DNA from: Streptomyces sp. TSRI0107
GTDB lineage: Bacteria > Actinomycetota > Actinomycetes > Streptomycetales > Streptomycetaceae
Reading direction: 5' to 3'
DNA length: 64,000 bases
Assembly: GCF_001905845.1 (NCBI RefSeq)
Contig: NZ_LIVZ01000016.1
Span: 62,001 to 126,000, forward strand
Part shown: positions 39,439 through 47,532 of the stretch, in pieces
How positions within the stretch are numbered: the first letter of the stretch is position 1
Layout: every line of letters starts with the position of its first letter
Program-made: the position numbers and the translations under genes
Notes under the pieces: generated by a model
Told to the model about the DNA's origin: nothing
Database searches by the model: none
Seen by the model: only the letters and a program-made list of their open reading frames with translations

Positions 39439-40305
39439 ATGGCCACCACCGACCGGCAGGCCACGACGCTGGCCCTCGCGCACGCCCTGTCAGCCGCCGA
39501 ACGCGGACTGGCCGTCATCCCCCTGTCCCGGACGAAGCTCCCGGCCCTGCGCTCCCCCCACCGCCTCGACCCCGTCCCCCTCCCCTGCCACGGCGAATGC
39601 GGCCGGTTCGGCCACGGCGTGTACGACGCCTCGACGGATCCCGCGCGCATCCGCGCCCTGTTCGCCGCCGCCCCCTGGGCCACCGGCTACGGCATCGCCT
39701 GCGGACTCCCCCCGCACCACCTCATCGGCATCGACCTGGACACCAAGACGGGCACCGACTCCTCGGCGGCCCTGCGCGAACTCGCCCTGCGGCATCTGTT
39801 CACGATCCCCGACACGGTCGTCGTCCTGACCCCGAGCGGCGGCCGTCACCTCTGGCTGACCGGGCCGCCGGACGTCGTCGTCCCCAACTCGGCCGGCCGC
39901 CTCGCCCCCGGAATCGACATCCGGGGCGCCGGCGGCTACCTCGTCGGCCCCGGCTCCCGCACCGAGCACGGCGTGTACGGCACGGCCCCCGGCACCGCCG
40001 GCCTGCCTCCGGCGCCCTGCCCGCCGGCCCTGCTGCGGCTCCTCCTGCCCCCGCCCCGCACCCCTGCCCCACCGCCCGCCTCGTCCGGCGGGCACGGCCA
40101 GGGCCTCGTCCAGTTCGTCCTCGCCGCACACGAGGGCCAGCGCAACACCCGCCTGTTCTGGGCGGCCTGCCGCGCCTACGAGAACGGCATCGGCCCCGAC
40201 CTCGTCGCCCCGCTGATCGACGCGGCCCGCAGCACCGGCCTCACCGAACGCGAGGCCCGCGCGACGATCGCCTCGGCGGCGCGGCTGACGGGGCAGCGTC
40301 GCTGA
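39439..40305 (+). CDS. Prim-Pol family protein (bifunctional primase/polymerase N-terminal domain)
   Basis: A 288-residue protein with a Prim-Pol-type domain, the archaeo-eukaryotic primase fold that both starts and extends DNA strands. The likely metal site is LIGIDLDTK (D-x-D), the second motif SGGRHLWLTGP (S-x-x-x-H) and the third GIDIRGAGGYLVGPGS. A Cys/His cluster PCHGECGRFGHG near residue 50 resembles a zinc knuckle. The C-terminal 80 residues are helical (QRNTRLFWAACRAYENG) as in related chromosomal proteins. There is no helicase domain or mobile-element gene beside it, so it is likely a core gene; the preceding SOS-type box hints at damage tolerance. Confidence 0.85.
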   Translation: MATTDRQATTLALAHALSAAERGLAVIPLSRTKLPALRSPHRLDPVPLPCHGECGRFGHGVYDASTDPARIRALFAAAPWATGYGIACGLPPHHLIGIDLDTKTGTDSSAALRELALRHLFTIPDTVVVLTPSGGRHLWLTGPPDVVVPNSAGRLAPGIDIRGAGGYLVGPGSRTEHGVYGTAPGTAGLPPAPCPPALLRLLLPPPRTPAPPPASSGGHGQGLVQFVLAAHEGQRNTRLFWAACRAYENGIGPDLVAPLIDAARSTGLTEREARATIASAARLTGQRR

Positions 40306-40356
40306 GAGGGGAAAATCCCGGGCCCGCGCCCCGGTGGCGCTCCTAGGGTGAGCGCC

Positions 40357-40788
40357 ATGTCCCTGACCCGAGTAGTGCTCGCCTCCGGTCGCTCGCTCGA
40401 GCTGGTCGAACTGCGGCTGACGTCGACCTACGGCGGGATGCTGGAGGGCTACCCCAGCAAGCCGCTGAACGACCGCAAGGTCGACACCTTGGTGGCCGCC
40501 GCGGAAACGGCCTTCCCCTTCCTGCCGGTGCACCTCGTCCCGCCCCCGCGTGAACGGCACGACGAGCCGGCCGGCCCGTTCGGCCCGGTCGAGGTGCTGC
40601 CGTCCGTCTCCTGCGTCGGCTCGTTCCACTCCACCGCCGTCGACCCGGAGCACGACCCGGTCGAGTACCGCTCCGGCCTCACCGTGGTCTGGTACCAGCC
40701 GACACCGCGGATCCCGGCGGAGCACGACGCGGACGAAGGGCTGCGCGCAATCGCCTGGGAGGAGCTGGCCGTTGACTACGAACTCTGA
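40357..40788 (+). CDS. Conserved hypothetical protein
   Basis: A 143-residue protein of no family I recognise. It has a mixed alpha/beta pattern and no signal or membrane segment. Distinct segments are LRLTSTYGGMLEGYPSKPLN, a Pro-rich PVHLVPPPRERHD, and VVWYQPTPRIP near the end. The ATG at 40357 is preceded by AGGGTGAG; a GTG at 40348 would add three residues. It overlaps the following DinB-like gene by 17 bases, so the two are probably co-translated and functionally linked. Confidence 0.72.
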   Translation: MSLTRVVLASGRSLELVELRLTSTYGGMLEGYPSKPLNDRKVDTLVAAAETAFPFLPVHLVPPPRERHDEPAGPFGPVEVLPSVSCVGSFHSTAVDPEHDPVEYRSGLTVVWYQPTPRIPAEHDADEGLRAIAWEELAVDYEL

Positions 40789-41305
40789 CGCGACGGTGGC
40801 GCTGCTGCGCCGCCAGTTCGACCTGACGTGGGCGCTGTTCGAGTACCACTTGGAGCGGCTGGCCCCGGAGGACTTCCTCTGGGAGCCCGCGCCGGGCTCC
40901 TGGACCGTCCGCCCGACGGCCGACGGCACCTGGCTGCCGGACTGGTCGGACACCGAGCCCGAGCCCGTCCCGGTCCCCACCATCGGCTGGCTGACCTGGC
41001 ATATCGGCTGGTGGTGGACCGTCGCCCAGGACCACCTTCAGGGCCGCCCGCCCCGGGACCGCACCGCCGTCACCTGGCCGGGCGACGGCACCGCGGCCGT
41101 GGCCTGGCTCCGCGACCTGCGCACCGCCTGGCTCACCGCACTGGACGACCTGGCCCCCGCGTCCCTCACGGCCACAGCCCCCTTCCCCTGGCCGAGCGAC
41201 CCGCGGTACACCGTCGCCGACATGATCGGCTGGGTGAACGCCGAACTCATGAAGAACGTCGCGGAGATCGGGCAACTACGGCTGCTGCGGGCGCGGCGGC
41301 TCTGA
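40772..41305 (+). CDS. DinB-like four-helix protein
   Basis: A 177-residue protein of the DinB/YfiT-like helical-bundle type. Typical segments are LLRRQFDLTWALFEYHLERL, the central TIGWLTWHIGWWWTVAQDHL with the family's metal-ligand His candidate, and TVADMIGWVNAELMKNVAEI near the C terminus. Some family members are thiol-dependent metalloenzymes, but this one's reaction is unknown. The start is a rare TTG at 40772, chosen because GGAGGAG lies seven bases before it and the family begins at this point. Confidence 0.8.
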   Translation: MTTNSDATVALLRRQFDLTWALFEYHLERLAPEDFLWEPAPGSWTVRPTADGTWLPDWSDTEPEPVPVPTIGWLTWHIGWWWTVAQDHLQGRPPRDRTAVTWPGDGTAAVAWLRDLRTAWLTALDDLAPASLTATAPFPWPSDPRYTVADMIGWVNAELMKNVAEIGQLRLLRARRL

Positions 41306-41332
41306 ACACGTTCACGTCCGGGCAGGCGGGCA

Positions 41333-41827
41333 CTACTCGTCCTGCCCGGCTTCCGAATCATGCTGCGCCGCGGGTTCCTGCTGCTGCGTCTCGGGTTCGT
41401 GCTGCTGGTCCTGCTGGTCCTCGGGTTCGTGCTGCTGCGTCTCCGGTTCGTCCTGCCGCGTGCCGGGTTCTCCGGGTTCCCGATCCGTCCCGGGCGGATC
41501 TTCGTACGGACCGTTCTCATAGATCACTTCGTCGGGTGTGCCGTCGAAGTCCACGTCCCTGATACACCGGCCCGTCGTCACGAACTCATCGGCGTTCCCG
41601 TCGAAGTTCCGGTCGTACGCAGCGGTGTCGATGTAGCCGTCGCCGTCCTGGTCCGTGAAGACGGCGTCGATCATGCCGTCCCCGTTGGTGTCCTCGCTCA
41701 CGCATTCCAGGGTGGGCACGAGAGAGACCTGCGCGGGGACGGCGGAGACCTGCCCGACCGGGCCGAACGCCATCCCCAGGGCCAGCGCGGCCGACCCCGC
41801 GCCGCACACCGCGATCCTGCGCTTCAT
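41333..41827 (-). CDS. Secreted protein with calcium-loop repeats and Gln/Glu tail
   Basis: A 164-residue exported protein. After a signal peptide (MKRRIAVCGAGSAALALGMA) come four short aspartate-rich loops resembling calcium-binding EF-hand or thrombospondin-3 loops: DTNGDGMIDAVF, DQDGDGYIDTAAYD, DRNFDGNADEFV and DVDFDGTPDEVIY. The C-terminal 55 residues are an acidic Gln/Glu/Pro tail with imperfect EPETQQ repeats, probably disordered. No enzymatic domain is visible. It likely binds calcium at the cell surface or in the medium. ATG at 41827 has GTGGAGG five bases before it. Confidence 0.8.
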   Translation of the reverse strand: MKRRIAVCGAGSAALALGMAFGPVGQVSAVPAQVSLVPTLECVSEDTNGDGMIDAVFTDQDGDGYIDTAAYDRNFDGNADEFVTTGRCIRDVDFDGTPDEVIYENGPYEDPPGTDREPGEPGTRQDEPETQQHEPEDQQDQQHEPETQQQEPAAQHDSEAGQDE

Positions 41828-41942
41828 CGGGGCCTCCACTTCATCGGGAGGAGCTCCGACGTACCGGGCAGGCGCGTCGGCGCCGCCTCCCCCTCATGGT
41901 GCGTCGCACCCGAAGACCCTGTCGAGGCATCTCGGGCACACG

Positions 41943-41977
41943 ACGGCCCCTGACCGATCCATCCGGTCAGGGGCCGT
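41943..41977 (-). terminator. Terminator of tRNA-Ser(TGA)
   Basis: A perfect 14-bp stem (ACGGCCCCTGACCG and its complement) with a 7-base loop lies 8 bases past the tRNA 3' end on the minus strand. Confidence 0.85.
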
Positions 41978-41985
41978 TCACCGTG

Positions 41986-42070
41986 CGGTGGGTGTGGGAT
42001 TTGAACCCACGGTGACTCGCGCCACGACGGTTTTCAAGACCGTTCCCTTAGGCCGCTCGGGCAACCCACC
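41986..42070 (-). tRNA. tRNA-Ser (anticodon TGA)
   Basis: An 85-base type II tRNA. Acceptor GGTGGGT/ACCCACC, anticodon stem ACGGT/ACCGT with loop CTTGAAA (anticodon TGA, codons UCA and wobble), a long variable arm (GGCGCGAGTC region) and T arm GTGGG-TTCAAAT-CCCAC; the discriminator is G. It stands alone between the calcium-loop protein and the protease gene, with its own terminator. Confidence 0.95.
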
Positions 42071-42128
42071 CCGCGCCGTCGGTGATCGGCGGCGCGGGAC
42101 AAGAGTAACGGTTGGGTGCGGCCCTGTG

Positions 42129-43601
42129 TCAGCTGTCGCCGACCCGTGAGCCCAGGGTGAGTTCGACCGTCCGGGTCTTGCCGTCGCGTTCGTAGGTGAT
42201 GGTGACCTCGTCGCCGGGCTTGTGGGTCCAGATCTCGCCGATCAGGGTGGGGCCGCTGTCGATCACCGTGTCGTCGAGCTTGGTGATGACGTCACCGGGC
42301 TTGAGGCCCGCCTGGTCGGCGGGGCCGCCCGCCTCGACCGGGTCGGAGCCGCCGGCGCCGGTGTCGGTGATCTTCGCGCCGCCGGCGGCGTCCTCCAGGG
42401 AGACCGAGGCGCCGATCTTGGCGTACACCGGCTTGCCGGTCTTGATCAGTTCCTGGGCGACGTACTTCGCCTGGTTGATCGGGATGGCGAAGCCGAGGCC
42501 GATGGAGCCGGACTGGCTGGTGCCGCCCAGGCCGTTGCCGGCGGACTGGATGGCGGAGTTGATGCCGATGACGTTGCCCTTGGCGTCCAGCAGCGGGCCG
42601 CCGGAGTTGCCGGGGTTGATCGAGGCGTCGGTCTGCAGGGCGCTCATGTAGGAGGCCTGGCTGCCGGTGCCGTCGCTGGAGGCGACCGGGCGGTTCTTGG
42701 CGCTGATGATGCCGGTCGTCACCGTGTTGGACAGGCCGAAGGGGGCGCCGATGGCGATCGTGGAGTCGCCGACGGCGACCTTGTCGGAGTCGCCGAGGGT
42801 GAGCGGCTTCAGATCCGACGGGGCGCTCTTGAGCTTGATGACCGCGACGTCGTAGCCCTGCGCGTGGCCGACGACCTCAGCGTCGTACTTCTTGCCGCTG
42901 GGGAAGGTCGCGGTGAGCTTGCCGCCGTCCACCGCGTCCGCGACGACGTGGTTGTTGGTGACGATGTGGCCCTCGGTGTCGAAGACGAAACCGGTGCCGG
43001 TGCCGCCCTCGCCGCTGCTGCTCTCGGCCTCGATGGTGACCGTGCTGGGCAGTGCCGTGGAGGCGACGGCCGCGATCGTGCCGGGGTCGCGCTTGAAGTC
43101 GCCGCCGGCTTCGGAGGAGGAGACGGTGGTGGAGCTGGAGCTGTCGTCGTTCTTGGCCAGGGTGTAGCCGAGGCCGCCGCCCAGACCGCCCGCGAGCAGC
43201 GCCGCCACCAGGATCGCGGCGGCCAGCCCGCCACGCTTGCGCTTGGGCTCGGGGGCGGGGGCCTGCTGGTACGGGGCTCCCCATCCGGCGTCCGGGCCGC
43301 CGGAAGCACCGGGAGCACCCGGAGTGCCGAGCCCGTCCTGGCCGTACGCCGAGGTCTGCGTCGGCGTCGCCGACGGGCCGCTCGGCGGCGGCGGGGGCGG
43401 CCAGCTGCTGTCGGGGGCGGAGCCGGAGGCCGCGGGGGCGGCGTACGGGGAGCCGGTCTCCGGGGCGGCCGGCGGCGCGGGCGCCGGGGGCTGGTCCGGG
43501 GCCGGAGGCGCGGGCGCGGGGGAAGCTGCCGGAGTGTCCACCGGCACCGGAGGCGCGGACGGGGCCGGGGGTACCGCAGTGCCCTCGTTCTCGGTGCTCA
43601 C
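42129..43601 (-). CDS. HtrA/DegP-like membrane serine protease with PDZ domain
   Basis: A 490-residue protease. The N-terminal ~125 residues are Pro/Ala-rich and cytoplasmic, followed by one membrane helix (AAAILVAALLAGGLGGGLGY), a Ser-rich spacer, a trypsin-like domain and a C-terminal PDZ domain (AGGPADQAGLKPGDVITKLD). The catalytic triad is visible: His in VTNNHVV, Asp in GYDVAVIKL and Ser in PGNSGGPLLD. It should degrade or refold damaged exported proteins at the outer face of the membrane. The start GTG at 43601 has GAGGAGA eight bases before it. Confidence 0.93.
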   Translation of the reverse strand: MSTENEGTAVPPAPSAPPVPVDTPAASPAPAPPAPDQPPAPAPPAAPETGSPYAAPAASGSAPDSSWPPPPPPSGPSATPTQTSAYGQDGLGTPGAPGASGGPDAGWGAPYQQAPAPEPKRKRGGLAAAILVAALLAGGLGGGLGYTLAKNDDSSSSTTVSSSEAGGDFKRDPGTIAAVASTALPSTVTIEAESSSGEGGTGTGFVFDTEGHIVTNNHVVADAVDGGKLTATFPSGKKYDAEVVGHAQGYDVAVIKLKSAPSDLKPLTLGDSDKVAVGDSTIAIGAPFGLSNTVTTGIISAKNRPVASSDGTGSQASYMSALQTDASINPGNSGGPLLDAKGNVIGINSAIQSAGNGLGGTSQSGSIGLGFAIPINQAKYVAQELIKTGKPVYAKIGASVSLEDAAGGAKITDTGAGGSDPVEAGGPADQAGLKPGDVITKLDDTVIDSGPTLIGEIWTHKPGDEVTITYERDGKTRTVELTLGSRVGDS

Positions 43602-43832
43602 AGCTCTTCTCCTCATGCTCGGTCACGCAGCTGTGCCGGTGTTTTTGTATGCCGTCAGCTTTTCCCACGGGCCGTCAGGGCACCATAAGCCGTGCCTGTG
43701 GGTCCGCGGTCATTCTTTATATAGGATCTTTTATCGACAAGCGGTGCATCTCAGGCGCCTTGCAGAGGCCCGCAGGCTCCCCGCATTCCATCCGACCCGA
43801 CGGCTACCCCGTCCCGGTGGCACCATGACGCG

Positions 43833-44660
43833 GTGACCCTCGCACGACAGCACCGGATCCAAGTCGTCGCCCACCGGGGAGCCTCCGAAGACGCCCCGGA
43901 GCACACCCTGGCCGCGTACAAGAAAGCGATCGAGGACGGCGCCGACGCCCTCGAGTGCGATGTACGGCTGACCGCGGACGGCCATCTGGTCTGTGTGCAC
44001 GACCGCCGGATCAACCGTACGTCCAACGGCCGCGGAGCGGTCTCCGCCCTGGAGCTCGCCGATCTCGCCGCCCTCGACTTCGGCTCCTGGAAGCGGACCC
44101 CGGCGGGGCGCGTGCGGGACGAGGACCCCGACTGGGAGCACCGCCCGGAGGACCCCGCGGAGACGTCGGTGCTGACCCTGGAGCGGCTGCTGGAACTGGT
44201 CGCCGACGCCGGGCGCCGCGTGGAACTGGCCATCGAGACCAAGCACCCCACGCGGTGGGCGGGGCAGGTCGAGGAACGGCTGCTGGTGCTCCTGAAGCGG
44301 TTCGGCCTGGACGCGCCGGCCGCCCCGGAGGAGTCCCCGGTGCGGATCATGAGTTTCTCGGCGCGTTCGCTGCACCGCGTGCGGACCGCCGCCCCGACGC
44401 TGCCGACGGTCTATCTGATGCAGTTCGTCTCGCCCCGGCTGCGCGACGGGCGGCTGCCCGTCGGCGTCGGGATCGCCGGCCCGTCGATCCGGATCGTCCG
44501 CGGTCACCCGGGGTATGTGGAGCGGCTGCGGCAGTCCGGGCACAAGGTGCACGTCTGGACGGTGAACGAGCCGGAGGACATCGACCTCTGTGTGGAGCTG
44601 GGGGTCGACGCGATCATCACCAACCGCCCCCGCGCGGTGCTGGACCGGCTCGGCCGCTGA
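43833..44660 (+). CDS. Glycerophosphodiester phosphodiesterase
   Basis: A 275-residue GDPD-family TIM-barrel enzyme that hydrolyses glycerophosphodiesters to glycerol-3-phosphate and an alcohol. The catalytic motif AHRGASEDAPEHTLAAY and the metal-binding ECDVRLTADGHLVCVHD are intact, and the C-terminal barrel strands (VHVWTVNEPEDIDLCVEL, GVDAIITNRP) are typical. It has no signal peptide, so it acts in the cytoplasm. GTG at 43833 is used because the family begins here. Confidence 0.92.
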   Translation: MTLARQHRIQVVAHRGASEDAPEHTLAAYKKAIEDGADALECDVRLTADGHLVCVHDRRINRTSNGRGAVSALELADLAALDFGSWKRTPAGRVRDEDPDWEHRPEDPAETSVLTLERLLELVADAGRRVELAIETKHPTRWAGQVEERLLVLLKRFGLDAPAAPEESPVRIMSFSARSLHRVRTAAPTLPTVYLMQFVSPRLRDGRLPVGVGIAGPSIRIVRGHPGYVERLRQSGHKVHVWTVNEPEDIDLCVELGVDAIITNRPRAVLDRLGR

Positions 44661-44822
44661 CCGAAAACCGCCCCTGACCGCAGCTTCGTCACGGGTAGTG
44701 CTCCGGCGTGTTCGGTCCGTATTCGATCGTTTCGAATGCGTCACCGGAGATGAATCGGCCGGTTTCCGGTACAGGCCAATGGGGCATCCACACCGTGGCG
44801 TGGGGCGAAGGAGGTCTCGGGG

Positions 44823-45374
44823 GTGGCGTTGGTGGTGGCACAGGAGGTGCCCACGTCGTCGAGCATGGCCGTACCCCATGGCCCTGCGGGCGTGGGGAAA
44901 GCACGGCACCGTATGCGTGATCAATTGCGCAGAGGCGGCGTGGCGGAATCGGTCATCGACGATGCCGTACTGATCCTTTCGGAACTTTTGAGCAACGCCT
45001 GCAAACATGGCCGGCCATTGGGTGATGCCCTCGCCGGGGACGGTGACGTCCGGGCCGCGTGGCGCGTCGATCCGGGCGGCCGACTCCTGGTCGAGGTGAC
45101 GGACGGGGGCGGCCCGACCCGCCCGGCCCCGGCCACTCCGTCGGTCACGGCCCACGGCGGCCGCGGGCTGAACATCATCACGGCCCTGGCCGACGACTGG
45201 GGCGTACGGGACGAGCTCCACGGCGAGGTCACCGTATGGGTCGTGGTCCACGAGGACGTCCATGATCCGGATGCCGGGCACCGCCGCGACGACTTCGCTA
45301 CGCGCGTCGCCGCCCCGTCGGTGGCCGCCATGCCGGAGCTGGACTTCGCGGACGCCTTCGACGACCTGGACTGA
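44823..45374 (+). CDS. RsbW-like HATPase (anti-sigma type) protein
   Basis: A 183-residue ATP-binding protein of the histidine-kinase-like fold used by anti-sigma factors. The N box ILSELLSNACKHGRPLGD, the G1 box VEVTDGGGPT and the G2-like GGRGLNIITALADDWG are present. The ~40-residue acidic C-terminal tail (MPELDFADAFDDLD) is an addition without recognised motif. It may bind a sigma or anti-anti-sigma factor; no partner gene is adjacent. GTG at 44823 follows AAGGAGG eight bases upstream. Confidence 0.85.
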   Translation: MALVVAQEVPTSSSMAVPHGPAGVGKARHRMRDQLRRGGVAESVIDDAVLILSELLSNACKHGRPLGDALAGDGDVRAAWRVDPGGRLLVEVTDGGGPTRPAPATPSVTAHGGRGLNIITALADDWGVRDELHGEVTVWVVVHEDVHDPDAGHRRDDFATRVAAPSVAAMPELDFADAFDDLD

Positions 45375-45439
45375 GCACCGTCCGGGGCCCTCGGGGGAGC
45401 ACCTCCGCACCGCCGCCCGGGTAGTCCACGCCCGGGGCG

Positions 45440-45448
45440 TTGTCCACA
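45440..45448 (+). promoter_or_regulatory. DnaA box (single, perfect Streptomyces type)
   Basis: TTGTCCACA, the preferred Streptomyces DnaA box, lies alone between the RsbW-like gene and the SEC-C/DUF5926 gene, 75 bases before the latter's start. A single 9-mer can occur by chance. Confidence 0.4.
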
Positions 45449-45522
45449 GGGGCCCGTCGGTCATGGCGCAAACGGCTAGGCTCCCGACGTACGAGATGAG
45501 CCGTCACCGGGAGACACCCACC

Positions 45523-46488
45523 ATGGCCAAGAAGCGACCCCAGACGAAGGCCACGCGGCCGCAGATCACCGACGGTGAGGTCCCGGTCGTCGGTGCCCGT
45601 GAGCCCTGCCCCTGCGGAAGCGGCCGCCGCTACAAGGCCTGCCACGGCCGGGCCGCGGCCCACGCCGTGACCGAGCTGGTGCACCGCCCGTTCGAAGGGC
45701 TGCCGGGCGAGTGCGACTGGGTGGCGCTGCGCGAGCTGGTGCCGGCCGCCACCGCCGAGCTGACCCTGAAGGGCGGCCTGCCCGAGGGCGTCCCGTCGGT
45801 CACCCTGGCCACGGTGCTGCCGATGGCCTGGCCCGCCCTGCGCCGCGAGGACGGCTCGGTCCTGCTCGGCCTGCAGAACGACACGGCGTCCGGTGACATC
45901 AGCCGCGACCTCGCCGACACCCTCGAGCGAGCCCTTCAGGCCAAGCCCGGTACGCCCGTCCAGGGCCGCCGCGCGCCGGCCGACGGACCGCGCCTGCAGG
46001 ACCTGCTCGACGCCGAGGGCGCGTTCGAGCCGGTGGTGCACAGCGGCTTCGAGTTCTGGGTGCCGGACGTGGAGAACGCCACCCCCGAGGTGACCGCCTC
46101 CCTGGAGCGGGCCAACGCCGCGGCCATCCCCACCGTGAAGCTGACCGGCGTCGATGCCGCCTACTGGTGCGAGACCCCGGAGAAGAACCACCTGCGCTGG
46201 GTCATGCCGCACCCCGAGGAGCAGCTTCTGGACGCGCTGGCGCGGCTGCACGCCGCGGGCCGTTCCAGCCTCGGTGAGGGCACCCGTCTGGTGGGTTCCT
46301 TCCGTGCTCACGGGCTCACGGTGCCGGTCTGGGACCTGCCGAGCGGCGTCTCGGCCGAGGACATCGAGAAGCCGGCGGCCGAGTTCGCCGAGCGCCTGGC
46401 CGCCGCCCTCGCCACGGACGCGCCGCTCACCCCGGAGGAGCGCCGGGCGCGCGGCGGACTGACCAACCGGCAGGTCACGCTCAGCTGA
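45523..46488 (+). CDS. SEC-C motif protein, DUF5926 family
   Basis: A 321-residue protein. Near the N terminus is a SEC-C zinc motif, CPCGSGRRYKACHG, used in other proteins to bind ribosomes or SecB-type partners. The rest matches the actinobacterial DUF5926 family (ATAELTLKGGLPEGVP, SGFEFWVPDVENATPEV), of unknown function. The start MAKKRPQTKA is basic and preceded by GGGAG ten bases before the ATG. A translation- or ribosome-associated role is possible on the basis of the zinc motif alone. Confidence 0.85.
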   Translation: MAKKRPQTKATRPQITDGEVPVVGAREPCPCGSGRRYKACHGRAAAHAVTELVHRPFEGLPGECDWVALRELVPAATAELTLKGGLPEGVPSVTLATVLPMAWPALRREDGSVLLGLQNDTASGDISRDLADTLERALQAKPGTPVQGRRAPADGPRLQDLLDAEGAFEPVVHSGFEFWVPDVENATPEVTASLERANAAAIPTVKLTGVDAAYWCETPEKNHLRWVMPHPEEQLLDALARLHAAGRSSLGEGTRLVGSFRAHGLTVPVWDLPSGVSAEDIEKPAAEFAERLAAALATDAPLTPEERRARGGLTNRQVTLS

Positions 46489-46567
46489 CGCGAGCCCCGC
46501 GGACCCGGCCCGGCTGACCGACCGGTCAGCCGAACCGGGTCCGGCGCATCGGATGAATCGTGTCACA

Positions 46568-46590
46568 ACTCCCCCTGGAACAGGGGGAGT
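46568..46590. terminator. Hairpin after DUF5926 gene
   Basis: A 9-bp perfect stem (ACTCCCCCT/AGGGGGAGT) with a 5-base loop about 80 bases past the DUF5926 stop. It could terminate that transcript. Confidence 0.6.
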
Positions 46591-46663
46591 CGGTGTCCGA
46601 ATAGCCGAGGCAATCCTGAGATCGAATTTGCGAACCGCCGATCTCTTGTTACCGTTCCAGTAG

Positions 46664-46701
46664 CCCGGTTGCTGGTGCATCCCCCGTCGCCAGCAACCGG
46701 G
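46664..46701. terminator. Second hairpin in the convergent gap
   Basis: A 12-bp perfect stem (CCCGGTTGCTGG/CCAGCAACCGGG) with a 14-base loop, followed on the plus strand by a short pyrimidine run. It lies 41 bases from the stop of the convergent gene at 46743 and could serve either strand. Confidence 0.6.
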
Positions 46702-46742
46702 TCTTTCCATGTGCGATCCGGCGCCCGGTGCGCGGCCGCGCC

Positions 46743-47477
46743 TCAACTGCCGTCGAGTGGCCCCGAGTTGCTGCCGACCCGCAGCAGCAGCGGCCCCCGG
46801 CCGCCCCGTTCCGCGAACTCCGCGACCGCCGTGTACCCGCTCACCGGACCCCGGCCGCCCTCGCGGGGGGTCTCGCAGCTCGCCGGCTCGTCCTCGGCGC
46901 CGACGGCACAGCGGATCCGCACGGTACGTCCGCCGGGCTCCATCAGGGTCAGTACGGCGTCCAGGGAGCGGCCGGTGGCGTTGCGGTAGTAGGTGCGCGC
47001 CCAGTTCTCCTCGTTCTGGGTCAGCACACAGGTCTGCGCCTCGATGCCGTCGGGCGAGGTGAGCTCGGGCCCGCAGCGGGCGGCGGTGGACAGTCCGAGG
47101 CCGAGGAGGAACGGGGAGCGGCGGGCGTCGGGTCCGGCGCCGCCCCGGTCCGACGGCGCCCGGTCGTCCCCGGCGCCCCCGTCCTCTCCGGCATGCCCGG
47201 CGCCCTCGGCGTCCGAGGCCTCCCAGGCGCCCTCCCGCGCGGATTCGGGCCCAGCGGCCGGCCCGGCGCCCAGGGGCCACCCGGTGCCCGGCTCCGCCGT
47301 ACTCGTGGCGCCCCGGGACCCCACCGACCCTCCGTAGGCCACCGCCAGCGGCAGTGCCACCGCGCATGTGGCGGCGCCCGCGACGGCGAGCAGTCGGAAC
47401 CTTCGGGCGTTCGGTGCGGCCGTTGACCGGTGGCGGCGCGGCGTTCGGGACCTGGGGCCCCCTGAGTGACGCGGCAT
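46743..47477 (-). CDS. Hypothetical exported/anchored protein
   Basis: A 244-residue protein of unknown family. A basic N terminus precedes one hydrophobic segment at about residues 27-47 (LLAVAGAATCAVALPLAVAY), then a 75-residue Gly/Ala/Asp/Glu spacer and a C-terminal domain of about 110 residues with four cysteines (AARCGPELTS, AQTCVLTQ, RIRCAVGAE, ASCETPRE) that could form two disulfides outside the cell. The start is uncertain because no ribosome site is visible before 47477; the frame is open to 47531. It is followed upstream by the Prim-Pol-like gene on the same strand. Confidence 0.65.
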   Translation of the reverse strand: MPRHSGGPRSRTPRRHRSTAAPNARRFRLLAVAGAATCAVALPLAVAYGGSVGSRGATSTAEPGTGWPLGAGPAAGPESAREGAWEASDAEGAGHAGEDGGAGDDRAPSDRGGAGPDARRSPFLLGLGLSTAARCGPELTSPDGIEAQTCVLTQNEENWARTYYRNATGRSLDAVLTLMEPGGRTVRIRCAVGAEDEPASCETPREGGRGPVSGYTAVAEFAERGGRGPLLLRVGSNSGPLDGS

Positions 47478-47532
47478 GAACAGGACGATAACGATCCATG
47501 TCGGGCGCCCGGTTCCGCGCGCGCCCGACACC

